Positions 47,613 to 56,083 of a stretch of 64,000 nucleotides of DNA are shown here, piece after piece. The stretch is taken from positions 65,179-129,178 of the forward strand of contig NZ_JADNAT010000011.1 in NCBI RefSeq assembly GCF_015550425.1, given 5' to 3'. Numbering within the stretch: position 1 is the stretch's first letter; each line of letters opens with the position of its first letter. This stretch comes from Clostridium sp. 1001275B_160808_H3 (GTDB lineage Bacteria; Bacillota; Clostridia; Clostridiales; Clostridiaceae). The notes under the pieces were generated by a model. It was not told where the DNA came from. It searched no databases and saw only the letters and a list, made by a program, of their open reading frames with translations. The translations under genes were made by a program, and so were the position numbers.

Positions 47613-47863
47613 ATATCAAAATAAATTTTATATTAGCTGATAAAAAGGGAAGTTCTAATTCGAACTTCCTTTTTGTCGCATATATAAATAATAGACAAAA
47701 GTTTCCACTTAAGTTTAAAACCATCTTTAAAGTAAGTAAAATAAATGCTTTAAAAGGGGCTCGCGTTTCGTTAGCCCCTTTATAAAAACAAGAGATTAAC
47801 TTTTTAAGTCAATAAAGCTTGCTCCAAATTGGATAAATTTTATATTAAATAGATTTTTGAGAT
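47613..47863 (+). repeat. Structured intergenic element, copy 1
   Basis: About 250 nt that recur, diverged, at 51179-51426 in the same orientation. It contains two hairpins: one at 47642-47675 (AAGGGAAGTTC with GAACTTCCTT) and one at 47751-47782 (TAAAAGGGGCT with AGCCCCTTTA), separated by a shared core CATATATAAATAATAGACAA. It starts within 16 nt of the lipoprotein stop codon. The rest of the 47598-47916 gap holds only the terminator of the convergent coiled-coil gene. Confidence 0.8.
47642..47675 (+). terminator. Terminator of the lipoprotein gene (first hairpin of the repeat)
   Basis: AAAAAGGGAAGTTC and GAACTTCCTTTTT pair around TAATTC; followed by T-rich sequence. Confidence 0.75.
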
Positions 47864-47880
47864 TGCGCTTTTTTTATAAA

Positions 47881-47924
47881 AAATCTAGTAGGACTGTATA
47901 TGAAGTTACAGTCCTACTAGATTT
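47881..47924. terminator. Perfect 18-bp hairpin, terminator of the coiled-coil gene
   Basis: Arms 47881-47898 and 47907-47924 are exact inverted copies around TATGAAGT. The TAG stop of the minus-strand gene (47917-47919) lies inside the right arm, so coding end and terminator overlap. Confidence 0.85.
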
Positions 47925-48324
47925 TCCAGTGCTCTTTAAATTTTAGAACTTCATTTAAACTTTTAGTAGACATTTGTTGAGTTAACACTAGTTCATCTTC
48001 AAGTTCAGTCATCCTCTTTCCTAGGACTTGATCTAATACAGATAAATCGTCTTGAAGTTTATCAATTACATTAAATTTCTCAGATATTATATTTAATACA
48101 TGAGTAATATCATTTTTAAATTTATCTTGCTCAGATTTCATAACTTGAACTTCAGTTTGAAGTAAGGCTAAGTTGTGACTAGTGTTTAAGATAATATTTT
48201 TCATTTGGTTTAATATTTTAGGTAATTGCTTAAGCATTTCATTTGTCTCTTGTAATGTAAAATCAGTATTATCTTTTATGTGAGATGTTATACTTCCTAA
48301 ATTTAAAATTTGATCTTCCAACAT
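47917..48324 (-). CDS. Coiled-coil protein of unknown function
   Basis: 135 residues, almost entirely heptad-like helix (for example NEMLKQLPKILNQMKNII and SEKFNVIDKLQDDLSVLDQV). No membrane segment. It could oligomerise or act as a scaffold; no family recognised. GAGGTG lies 6-7 nt before the ATG. It is convergent with the lipoprotein gene, divergent from clpS, and lies between the two copies of the structured repeat. Confidence 0.7.
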   Translation of the reverse strand: MLEDQILNLGSITSHIKDNTDFTLQETNEMLKQLPKILNQMKNIILNTSHNLALLQTEVQVMKSEQDKFKNDITHVLNIISEKFNVIDKLQDDLSVLDQVLGKRMTELEDELVLTQQMSTKSLNEVLKFKEHWKI

Positions 48325-48612
48325 TTATCACCTCTTTATAATATATGCTTTTAAATATATTAGGTACATACAAAATAAAAAAAGTCAAAATGATGGTTTA
48401 AATATGTATTAATTACTAGTTTATAATTATTTATATTTTTCAATCTTTAATAATATAAATAATATATATGATAAATAAGTTTGAGTGCTTAAATAATCAC
48501 TGCTATTAAAATAGAACTTAATTTATTGTATAATAGTATATAGTCTGAAATATGATATCTTAAGAAAAAAGTGTATTAATTTTTATACAACTATATTTAT
48601 GGAGGAATCAAT

Positions 48613-48912
48613 TTGGAAACTAATGCTAATATAGTAGAAAAGGTAGATTTAAAGATAAAAAAGCCTAAAAAATTTATAGTTATTATGCATAATGATGATT
48701 TTACAACTATGGAATTTGTAGTTGCAATTTTAAATGATATTTTTAATAAGAATATGGAAGAAGCTAACAAAATAATGATGGAAGTCCATAAAAATGGTAA
48801 GGGGGTAGCAGGAATATATCCATATGATATAGCTATATCAAAAGCAACTAAGGCAATGACCCTTGCTAAGGAAGAGGGATTTCCATTTAAGCTTACAGTA
48901 GAGGAGGAGTAA
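48613..48912 (+). CDS. clpS: ATP-dependent Clp protease adaptor ClpS
   Basis: 99 residues. The N-degron-binding core HNDDFTTMEFVVAILNDIF and the helix with MEVHKNG match ClpS. ClpS delivers proteins with bulky hydrophobic N-terminal residues to ClpA, encoded immediately after (1 nt). TTG start, with GGAGG eight nt upstream. ClpS is well known from Proteobacteria and is patchier in Firmicutes, though clostridia do carry it. Confidence 0.95.
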   Translation: METNANIVEKVDLKIKKPKKFIVIMHNDDFTTMEFVVAILNDIFNKNMEEANKIMMEVHKNGKGVAGIYPYDIAISKATKAMTLAKEEGFPFKLTVEEE

Positions 48913-48913
48913 A

Positions 48914-51151
48914 ATGGATATTAGTAAAGTAGTTAGAGATATTTTGCTTAGATCATATAGTAATGCAAAAGAAAATAAAAATGAATATGTAACACCAGAG
49001 CATCTATTATTAAGTGCACTAGAAGAAGATTATTTTGTTGAGATAATAAAAAAGTTAAATGGAGATGTAGAAGAACTAAAAAGTGATTTGATAAGCTATA
49101 TAGATGAGTATGTTGACAAGATAGAAGATGGAGAGCCAGAAGAAAGCTTTGGTATTAGAAATATATTAATTGTTGCTACTCAGCAGGCTGCTTTTAGTGA
49201 GAAAAATGTTGTTGCACTAGAGCATATAATTGCAGCAATTTATGCACTCAAAGATAGTTATGCAGTATTCTTTCTAGAAAAGCAGGGGATAAATAAGCAA
49301 GAATTATTATTTGAACTTTCACATAATAAATCAGAAGAAGAAAATGTATCTAAAGATGCAATAAGAATAATAAGAGCAGATAAAGCTCATGAAAAGCAAA
49401 ATAAAAGTATAATAAACAGTTATTGTACAAATTTAATAGATGCTGTTTCACAAGAAGAAGGCGATCCTCTAATAGGTAGAAAAGATATAATAGATAGGAC
49501 AATACAAATACTTTGTAGAAGAACTAAGAATAACCCTGTTCATATAGGAGAGCCTGGAGTTGGGAAAACTGCTATAACATTAGGACTTGCAAAATTAATA
49601 AAGGAAGGAAATGTTCCAGATAAACTTAAGAATGCACAAATATTTTCCTTAGATATAGGAACTATACTTGCAGGAACAAAGTATAGGGGAGATTTTGAAG
49701 AAAGAATAAAACAAATATTAGATGAAATAAAAACTTATGAAAATCCTATAGTTTATATTGATGAAATTCATAATATAGTTGGAGCAGGAGCACTAAATGG
49801 AAGTTCATTAGATGGTGGAAGCTTAATTAAAGGTTATTTATTAGAAGGTAAAATAAGATTTATTGGAGCAACTACATTTGATGATTACAAGAAATACTTT
49901 GAAAAAGATAAAGCACTTATAAGAAGATTTCAAGTAATTGAAGTGAAAGAAACTAGTATAAAAGAAACTGTTAAAATATTAGAAGGTATTAGAGAAAATT
50001 TTGAAGAATACCATAAAGTAAAGTTTACAAATGAATCTCTAAAGGCAGCGGTTGATTTAAGTGCTAAGTATATTAACGATAGATTTTTACCAGATAAGGC
50101 AATTGATATAATAGACGAGGCTGGAGCATATGTAGACATTAATAGAGAAATTTATAAAGATGGAATAGTAGATGAAAGAGTAATTGAAGAAATAATATCT
50201 AAAATTTGTCATATTCCTAAGCAAACAATTGAAAATACCGAAATAGAATCACTTAAAATTCTAGAAAGTGAACTTAAGAAAAATATTTTTGGTCAAGATC
50301 AGGCAATAGAAGAAGTTACTAGATGCATAAAAATGTCTAGAGCAGGATTAAATGATGATAATAAACCAGTTGCATCTATGTTGTTCGTTGGGCCAACAGG
50401 AGTAGGTAAGACTGAAATTGCAAGAGTTTTAGCTAAAACATTGGGTGTTGATTTAGTAAGGTTTGATATGAGTGAGTATGGAGAAAAACATGCTGCATCA
50501 AAACTTATAGGGTCTCCTCCTGGATATGTAGGATATGAAGAAGGAGGACTCTTAACAGATACTATAAGGAAGAAACCTAATTGTGTTTTACTTTTAGATG
50601 AAATAGAAAAGGCACATTCAGACATATTAAGTGTATTGCTTCAAGTTATGGATTATGCCACACTTACAGATAATAAGGGACGAAAAGCAGATTTTAGAAA
50701 TGTAATAATAATAATGACATCTAATGCCGGTGCTAGAGATATTGGTAAAAATCTTGTTGGATTTGCTAGGGACACAATAAAAATGGAAGCTATAAGTGAT
50801 GAAGTTAAAAGAGCATTTACTCCTGAGTTTAGAAATAGATTAGATAAGGTTGTAGTATTTAATCAAATAAATAAAGAAATGGCTAAGGATATAGCACAAA
50901 AAGAATTAAGTAAATTTAAGGATAAACTTACAAATAAAAGTGTAAACTTAGAATTTAGTGAAGAATGTATAGATTTTGTAAGTGAAAAGGGATTATCTAA
51001 AGAATTTGGCGCAAGAGAAATTCTAAGAGTTATAAATTCAGAGATAAAACCACTGTTAGTAGATGAGTTATTATTTGGAGAATTATCGAATGGTGGAAGC
51101 TGTAAGATAGTCATAAGTAATAGCAAATTTAAGATAGAAAAAATAAATTAA
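48914..51151 (+). CDS. clpA: ATP-dependent Clp protease ATP-binding subunit ClpA
   Basis: 745 residues. An N-terminal Clp repeat domain (~1-145) is followed by two AAA+ modules: first Walker A GEPGVGKTA and Walker B VYIDEIHNI, second Walker A GPTGVGKTE and Walker B LLLDEIEKAH, then the D2-small domain. The ClpP-docking tripeptide is probably VGF in KNLVGFARD. There is no ClpC/ClpB-type middle domain between the modules, supporting ClpA. It unfolds substrates for ClpP and pairs with ClpS encoded 1 nt upstream. GGAGGAG lies before the ATG. The structured repeat copy 2 follows its stop. Confidence 0.94.
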   Translation: MDISKVVRDILLRSYSNAKENKNEYVTPEHLLLSALEEDYFVEIIKKLNGDVEELKSDLISYIDEYVDKIEDGEPEESFGIRNILIVATQQAAFSEKNVVALEHIIAAIYALKDSYAVFFLEKQGINKQELLFELSHNKSEEENVSKDAIRIIRADKAHEKQNKSIINSYCTNLIDAVSQEEGDPLIGRKDIIDRTIQILCRRTKNNPVHIGEPGVGKTAITLGLAKLIKEGNVPDKLKNAQIFSLDIGTILAGTKYRGDFEERIKQILDEIKTYENPIVYIDEIHNIVGAGALNGSSLDGGSLIKGYLLEGKIRFIGATTFDDYKKYFEKDKALIRRFQVIEVKETSIKETVKILEGIRENFEEYHKVKFTNESLKAAVDLSAKYINDRFLPDKAIDIIDEAGAYVDINREIYKDGIVDERVIEEIISKICHIPKQTIENTEIESLKILESELKKNIFGQDQAIEEVTRCIKMSRAGLNDDNKPVASMLFVGPTGVGKTEIARVLAKTLGVDLVRFDMSEYGEKHAASKLIGSPPGYVGYEEGGLLTDTIRKKPNCVLLLDEIEKAHSDILSVLLQVMDYATLTDNKGRKADFRNVIIIMTSNAGARDIGKNLVGFARDTIKMEAISDEVKRAFTPEFRNRLDKVVVFNQINKEMAKDIAQKELSKFKDKLTNKSVNLEFSEECIDFVSEKGLSKEFGAREILRVINSEIKPLLVDELLFGELSNGGSCKIVISNSKFKIEKIN

Positions 51152-51178
51152 TATATTAGTAAGAAAAGACGTGGTTGT

Positions 51179-51426
51179 ATCAAAATAAATTTTGATATTA
51201 GCAGATAACAGGGGAAGTTCTAATTCGAGATTCCCTTGTTGCTCATATATAAATAATAGACAAAAATTTTAATTTAAGTTTAAAAACGTCTTTAAGTAAG
51301 TAAAATCAATGGCTTAAAAGGGGCTCGCGTTTAGCGAGCCCCTTTATAAATATAATAGATCAACTTCTTTAGCAGTAAAACTTACTTGAAATGGAATAAA
51401 TTTTATATTAAATAGATTTCTGAGAT
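51179..51426 (+). repeat. Structured intergenic element, copy 2
   Basis: A diverged direct copy of 47613-47863. The two hairpins are kept despite base changes: the first (51206-51240) has outer pairs AACAGGGGAA/TTCCCTTGTT, the second (51314-51346) has a longer stem GGGGCTCGC/GCGAGCCCC. The 3' end shares GGAATAAATTTTATATTAAA with near identity. It begins 28 nt after the clpA stop. The rest of 51152-51527 holds only the leader of the next gene. Confidence 0.8.
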
Positions 51427-51527
51427 GGTGCCATCTGTTTTATTATATTAAAATCTTATTATGTACACAAATACGAAAAACATATATAATGGTATTTGTT
51501 TTTAATTGAATATAAGAGGTGACACAG

Positions 51528-52661
51528 ATGGATAAGGATATAAGTAAAATACAAGAAGATATAATAAAAAAGGATATAAGGAAAGTTGAAAAGTTATGGA
51601 AGGATGTAGAAGAAAATGATACTTTAGAGTATCATTTAGATAGGATGACCAAAGATGAGCTAGTTAAAGTTGCTAGTAATTATTCTGTAAGAGGGATTAC
51701 ATCATTAAAAAAAGCAGATGCAGTTAATAAAGTAAAAGATGGAATAATAAATAATATTGATTATGTATTAGAACTTTTAGATTTAGATGCATTTTTATAT
51801 TTAGATGAAATAATAAAATTAGATGGTAAAAAGGAATACTTTGGATCAGAACTTATTAACGCAAATTATTTTAGAAATAGAGGAATAATGTTTACTGGAA
51901 TAGATCATGGTAAGCTATATGTTATAACACCTAAAGTATTATGTGATATAATAAAAGATAAGTTAAATGATAATTTAAAATCTATTGCAAATAATAATTC
52001 TGATATTATAAAACTTTCTGCTGGCCTAATATATTTTTATGGAGTTCTAACAATTGAAGAGTTAAGCAGAATTTTAAATGAAGAATATAGTTTTGATTTA
52101 GAATATGAGAAGTTCAAAAAGTTGCTTTTAATTGGAGAAGAAGTAGGATTTGATTATCAAATAGAGGAAGATTTTGTTTATCACATAGATGTTGAGGATC
52201 CTCTTTTTATAATGGAAGAAAGAAATAAAAATATAGATATAAATTTTGCAAAGTTTGATAGGAAAACTTTATTAAAAGCTGCAAAGCCTGATTATATAGA
52301 AGAAAATAAACAAGCAGATAAACTTGAGAAAGTATTGAATGAGTTATTTGTTATAGATAAAAATATATTAAGAGAAGAAATAGATAGTTTTTCAATAGCT
52401 ATAAAAAATGAAGCACCATTAGATGAAGCAATAGATACATTCTTAGAGGCTTATGAAATAGAAAGTGAAGAAGAAAATGAAATTCTTAAGGAAGAGTTAA
52501 AGAAATTATCATTAGGTGTTAAAAGATGGACATTAAAAGGGCTTACTCAAAGAGAAATAGATAATAAGAAAAAAACTATTGTAAACGAAGAAAAGATAGG
52601 AAGAAATGATCCATGCCCATGTGGAAGCAATAAAAAATATAAAAAGTGCTGTGGTAAATAA
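51528..52661 (+). CDS. SEC-C zinc-motif protein
   Basis: 377 residues. The C-terminus is a SEC-C zinc-binding motif, [19 protein letters not shown], the same as at the end of SecA. The first ~340 residues are helical, and the segment [20 protein letters not shown] resembles a Rho-N/SAP-like helix pair that can bind nucleic acid. Function unknown; SEC-C tails often mediate contacts with ribosome or SecB-like partners. I chose the ATG at 51528; AGAGGTG lies 7-8 nt upstream. It is followed within 15 nt by a small membrane protein gene, then by a TPR gene, suggesting one operon. Confidence 0.8.
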   Translation: MDKDISKIQEDIIKKDIRKVEKLWKDVEENDTLEYHLDRMTKDELVKVASNYSVRGITSLKKADAVNKVKDGIINNIDYVLELLDLDAFLYLDEIIKLDGKKEYFGSELINANYFRNRGIMFTGIDHGKLYVITPKVLCDIIKDKLNDNLKSIANNNSDIIKLSAGLIYFYGVLTIEELSRILNEEYSFDLEYEKFKKLLLIGEEVGFDYQIEEDFVYHIDVEDPLFIMEERNKNIDINFAKFDRKTLLKAAKPDYIEENKQADKLEKVLNELFVIDKNILREEIDSFSIAIKNEAPLDEAIDTFLEAYEIESEEENEILKEELKKLSLGVKRWTLKGLTQREIDNKKKTIVNEEKIGRNDPCPCGSNKKYKKCCGK

Positions 52662-52676
52662 AAGGGGAGTTTAAAT

Positions 52677-53012
52677 GTGATCTTTAAATATTTAATATTA
52701 GGATGGGGAATTATAGAATTTATACTTGGAATAACCGTGTTATTAAAGAAAAAATTATTTCTATTAGGATTTATAGTTGAAAGTTTTTCAATTCTAAATA
52801 ATGAGTTTAATGTTTCAAATATAAAAGATATAAAAACTTTTTCAAGGTGGATTGGAGAGGTTGTAGTCTTAGAAGGTTCATTATATATATTTTTAGCATC
52901 TGCATCAATATTTTTTGAAATGAGTATAGTAATCATTATAGTATTTATAATCCTTATTGAGATATTTTTCTTTAATGTAATAAATAAAGGAATAAAAAAC
53001 TTTATTAAATAA
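52677..53012 (+). CDS. Small membrane protein of unknown function
   Basis: 111 residues with three hydrophobic segments (LILGWGIIEFILGI, VVLEGSLYIFLASASIFF and IVIIIVFIILIEIFFF). GTG start with AAAGGGGAG about 8 nt upstream; the overlapping ATG reads directly into a stop, which settles the choice. It lies between the SEC-C and TPR genes in a probable operon. No family recognised. Confidence 0.65.
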   Translation: MIFKYLILGWGIIEFILGITVLLKKKLFLLGFIVESFSILNNEFNVSNIKDIKTFSRWIGEVVVLEGSLYIFLASASIFFEMSIVIIIVFIILIEIFFFNVINKGIKNFIK

Positions 53013-53030
53013 ATATAAATGAGGTAAAAG

Positions 53031-53957
53031 ATGAAAGATAATAGATATCTTTTTGACAATTATATTAATATAGCTAGAAATTTTATAACAGAAAAAGAAT
53101 ATGTAAAGGCATTAAAGTTTTATAAAAAAGCATATAAATTCGAACAGGGAAGAAAAGATATAGAACTTATATTGGATATAGCACTTTTATATGATAAATT
53201 AGGTTATAAAGATTTATCAGAGGAAAAATATAGAGAAGCTATTTTAATAGAAGAAAAAGATGCAAGAGCATATTATGGACTAGGGGTTCTTTATGATGAA
53301 GATGGATTTTTAGAAGATGCTATAGAATATTATAAAATTGCTATTAATTTAGATAATAATTACGATAGAGCATATTTTTATTTAGCTAATGCATACGACG
53401 AATTAAGTGATAAAAAAAGTGCTATAAAATATTATAATAAAACCTTAGAATTAGTACCTGATGATTTATGGGCAAATGCAAATTTAGGATGTATTTATGA
53501 AGAACTAGGAGAATATTCTAAAGCTTCAAAATATATGAATAAATCCTTAAAAATTGATCCAAATAATTTTAGAGTCTTATTTAATATGGGAGTATTACTT
53601 AAAAATTTAGGAAGAGAAGAAGAAGCAAAAAAATATTACAAAAAATCTATAGAGAAAAATTCATATTATCCATATAGTTATTTAAATTTAGCGGTCTTAT
53701 ATAGAGAGAAAAATGATTTTAATAAAGCAATAGAAATTATAACTGATGGAATAAAAAATAATTCCGATTCAGGTTTCTTGTATTATAATAGAAGCTGTTT
53801 TTATGTCAATATAGGAGAGTTACATAAAGCTTTTAATGATTTAACTAAAAGTATAGAGCTTAATGATCTATTTTTTGAGTATATGATGAAAGATAAAGAA
53901 TTAGATAAATTAAGAAATTTACATGAATATAATGACTATTTAAAAAGTAAGCTATAG
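53031..53957 (+). CDS. TPR repeat protein
   Basis: 308 residues of tetratricopeptide repeats, about seven, with the usual AYYGLGVLYDEDGFLEDAIE and DLWANANLGCIYEELGEYSK types. No signal peptide, so cytoplasmic. It should be a protein-protein interaction scaffold; partners unknown, possibly products of the two genes before it. ATG with GAGG 7-8 nt upstream. The TAG stop lies in the loop of the terminator hairpin. Confidence 0.85.
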   Translation: MKDNRYLFDNYINIARNFITEKEYVKALKFYKKAYKFEQGRKDIELILDIALLYDKLGYKDLSEEKYREAILIEEKDARAYYGLGVLYDEDGFLEDAIEYYKIAINLDNNYDRAYFYLANAYDELSDKKSAIKYYNKTLELVPDDLWANANLGCIYEELGEYSKASKYMNKSLKIDPNNFRVLFNMGVLLKNLGREEEAKKYYKKSIEKNSYYPYSYLNLAVLYREKNDFNKAIEIITDGIKNNSDSGFLYYNRSCFYVNIGELHKAFNDLTKSIELNDLFFEYMMKDKELDKLRNLHEYNDYLKSKL

Positions 53958-53970
53958 TAGCTTACTTTTT
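53942..53970 (+). terminator. Perfect 13-bp terminator overlapping the TPR gene end
   Basis: Arms AAAAAGTAAGCTA (53942-53954) and TAGCTTACTTTTT (53958-53970); the 3-nt loop is the stop codon TAG itself. Confidence 0.85.
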
Positions 53971-54098
53971 CATTTGAAAGTGGTTGTTAAAAAAATAACT
54001 AAAATGTAGATAAATAAAAAAAAATCTTAGTAATTTTAGGCAAAGTTAAGGTATTTATGATATTTAATATAAAAATTTTAAAGTTTATATTAAAAACT

Positions 54099-54116
54099 TT
54101 GTTAAATAAATTACAA
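54099..54116. promoter_or_regulatory. Candidate Rex operator upstream of the rnf operon
   Basis: TTGTTAAATAAATTACAA matches the Rex consensus TTGTTAA-N4-TTAACAA at 12 of 14 conserved positions (first half perfect, second half 5 of 7). Rex senses NADH/NAD and is known in clostridia to control redox genes. The site lies just upstream of the likely -35. No rex gene is in this window. Confidence 0.4.
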
Positions 54117-54119
54117 AAG

Positions 54120-54148
54120 TTGTGGGAAGATAGTATTTATGGTAAGAT
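54120..54148 (+). promoter_or_regulatory. Probable promoter of the rnf operon
   Basis: TTGTGG (54120-54125), 17-nt spacer, TAAGAT (54143-54148). An inverted repeat GTTAAAATATA/TATATTTTAAC (54161-54194) follows in the leader and may be a second control site. Confidence 0.5.
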
Positions 54149-54231
54149 GAGAATATAACCGTTAAAATATACGGATTATATAGTATATTTTAACGTTAAA
54201 TACTTTAAATAAAAGTAGGAGGTTTTTTATA

Positions 54232-55158
54232 GTGTTAAGTAATCTTTTTAGTAATGTAAATGTTTCTAATAAATTATTTACATTAAATGATTCTAGCATA
54301 CTAGAATTATCAATTGATAATTCTAAAGAGTTAGATGCTAAAGAAATCGAAGAAAGCTTAGTGTTACCTTATGAAAATAATAAAGGTAAAAAAGTAATAA
54401 TAAAAGCTTTTAGTTTACAACCTAATTTAAATGGGTATGGAACAATAGTAAAAGAGAGAAAAGAAGATTTAAAAAAAGGATTAGAAAAAATTAAATCAGT
54501 TTCAAAGTTCAAATTTGTAGTAGATGGAAGGGATAAAAATCTACAAGAATCTCTAAAAGAATATGGAGAGATTATAAAAGTATCATCTACAACAGATCTA
54601 TATGAAAGTAAATTAATTTCTAAAGTATATAGCGAAGAAAAAGATATAGCTATATATGATATTATTGAAATTATACAATTAGGACAAGCTTTAAATGGAA
54701 AAAGCACAGAAATACTAACTACTGTTTATGGAAGCGCTATAAATGGTAGAAAAGTTGTTGCGCTAAAAAAAGGAACAACATATAAAGAAGTGTTTGATGC
54801 ATTAAATGGTAATGCAAATGAACTTAAGAAAGTTATTAATGGTGGTAGTATAAATGGAACACCTATATATAATTTAGATTCAGTAATAGGTGATACAACT
54901 ACAGGGATTTTATTCTTAACAGAAAAAGATTCACCATCTGAAGCAAGTTACAGTTGTATAAGATGTGGAAAATGCTTAAGAGTCTGTCCAGAAGGATTAA
55001 ACCCAATAAAATTAGTTGAACTTTATAAAATGGGTGCAAAAGAAGAATTTGTAAAGTTTGGCGGAGAAAAATGCATTGATTGTGGTTTATGTAGTTTTGT
55101 TTGTCCTTCTAATATAGAAATAGCACAAACAATTAAAACTTCAAAAACATTTAAATAG
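54232..55158 (+). CDS. rnfC: Shortened RnfC-like subunit without the NADH/FMN domain
   Basis: 308 residues, well below the usual ~430-440 of RnfC. Present: an N-terminal region of uncertain type, the SLBB-like middle (IIEIIQLGQALNGKSTEIL, GSINGTPIYN, TTGILFLT) and the two cluster motifs CIRCGKCLRVCP (Cys242-252) and CIDCGLCSFVCP (Cys281-291). Absent: the N-terminal GGIHP block and the GMGGAGFPT-type block that bind FMN and NADH in RnfC, replaced by a short region of ~130 residues. The place in the operon and the rest fit RnfC. GTG start with AGGAGG about 10 nt upstream. Confidence 0.85.
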   Translation: MLSNLFSNVNVSNKLFTLNDSSILELSIDNSKELDAKEIEESLVLPYENNKGKKVIIKAFSLQPNLNGYGTIVKERKEDLKKGLEKIKSVSKFKFVVDGRDKNLQESLKEYGEIIKVSSTTDLYESKLISKVYSEEKDIAIYDIIEIIQLGQALNGKSTEILTTVYGSAINGRKVVALKKGTTYKEVFDALNGNANELKKVINGGSINGTPIYNLDSVIGDTTTGILFLTEKDSPSEASYSCIRCGKCLRVCPEGLNPIKLVELYKMGAKEEFVKFGGEKCIDCGLCSFVCPSNIEIAQTIKTSKTFK

Positions 55159-55185
55159 TAATAAATCTGAATAGGAGTGAAGAGA

Positions 55186-56076
55186 GTGGAAATTAAAAAT
55201 CTTAAAATATCACCAGCACCTCATGTGAAAAAAGGTCTTGGGATTAATAAGATAATGCTTGATTTTATTATAGCATTAATTCCAGCAATATTTGCAGGAG
55301 TATATTTTTATAAGATCGATGCTGTTAAAGTAATAGTTGCAACTGTTGTAACTAGTATTATAGCAGAAGGGCTTTGGAATAAGTTTGTAAAGAAAAAATC
55401 TTTTTTTACTGATTTAAGCCCAATAGTTTTAGGTATTATTCTAGCACTTATTATGCCGACTTATGTTCCGTTATGGATCCCTATCATAGGATCAATATTT
55501 GCAACAATTGTTGTTAAACAGTTTTTTGGTGGACTTGGCCAAAACTTTATGAATCCAGCAGCCGCTACAAAGGCATTCTTAATTGCTTCATGGGCTGGAG
55601 TTATGGCAAAGCCAGCTACAGATGCAACATCAGCAGCATCTAGTTCAGCAGAGGTAGTAGTTCCATTAATTGATAAAATTATAGGACAAGCAAATGGAAG
55701 TATAGGAGAGGTTTCTATCTTAGCATTATGTATAGGGGGACTATACTTAGTATTAAGAGGAAGAATAAGCTTAAGAGGACCAATCGCATTTATAGCTTCA
55801 TCAATGATTATGTATAATATTTTTGGAAAAGACTTATTACTTCCTGGAGCATTTTTTGTAGCAGCTATATTTATGACTACAGATTATGGAACAACACCAA
55901 TGACAAAGATAGGACAATACATATTCGGAATAATAGCAGGGGTTTGTGCAGCAATTATAGCTGTTAAGGGATTTAATCCAGAAGGACCTTATTATGCAAT
56001 TATAATTACTAATTTATTTACTCCTCTTATAGAGTATTTTACAACTAAAAAAATAAAAGTTAAGAAGGAGGCTTAA
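55186..56076 (+). CDS. rnfD: Electron transport complex subunit RnfD
   Basis: About 296 residues, roughly nine membrane segments. The opening ISPAPHV and the block FFGGLGQNFMNPAAATKAF are RnfD hallmarks. RnfD carries covalent FMN; the attachment region here reads DATSAASSSA where the family usually shows DA-x-T/S-x-A-T, so the acceptor residue may be Ser. I chose the GTG at 55186, 8 nt after AGGAG; the GTG at 55177 overlaps it. Part of the rnfCDGEAB operon; gap to rnfG is 7 nt. Confidence 0.93.
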   Translation: MEIKNLKISPAPHVKKGLGINKIMLDFIIALIPAIFAGVYFYKIDAVKVIVATVVTSIIAEGLWNKFVKKKSFFTDLSPIVLGIILALIMPTYVPLWIPIIGSIFATIVVKQFFGGLGQNFMNPAAATKAFLIASWAGVMAKPATDATSAASSSAEVVVPLIDKIIGQANGSIGEVSILALCIGGLYLVLRGRISLRGPIAFIASSMIMYNIFGKDLLLPGAFFVAAIFMTTDYGTTPMTKIGQYIFGIIAGVCAAIIAVKGFNPEGPYYAIIITNLFTPLIEYFTTKKIKVKKEA

Positions 56077-56083
56077 TAGAATT

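Noticed and set aside
52547..53059. Minus-strand frame of 170 residues overlapping the SEC-C, membrane and TPR genes.
   Set aside because: It overlaps three well-supported plus-strand genes with ribosome sites and has no start signal.
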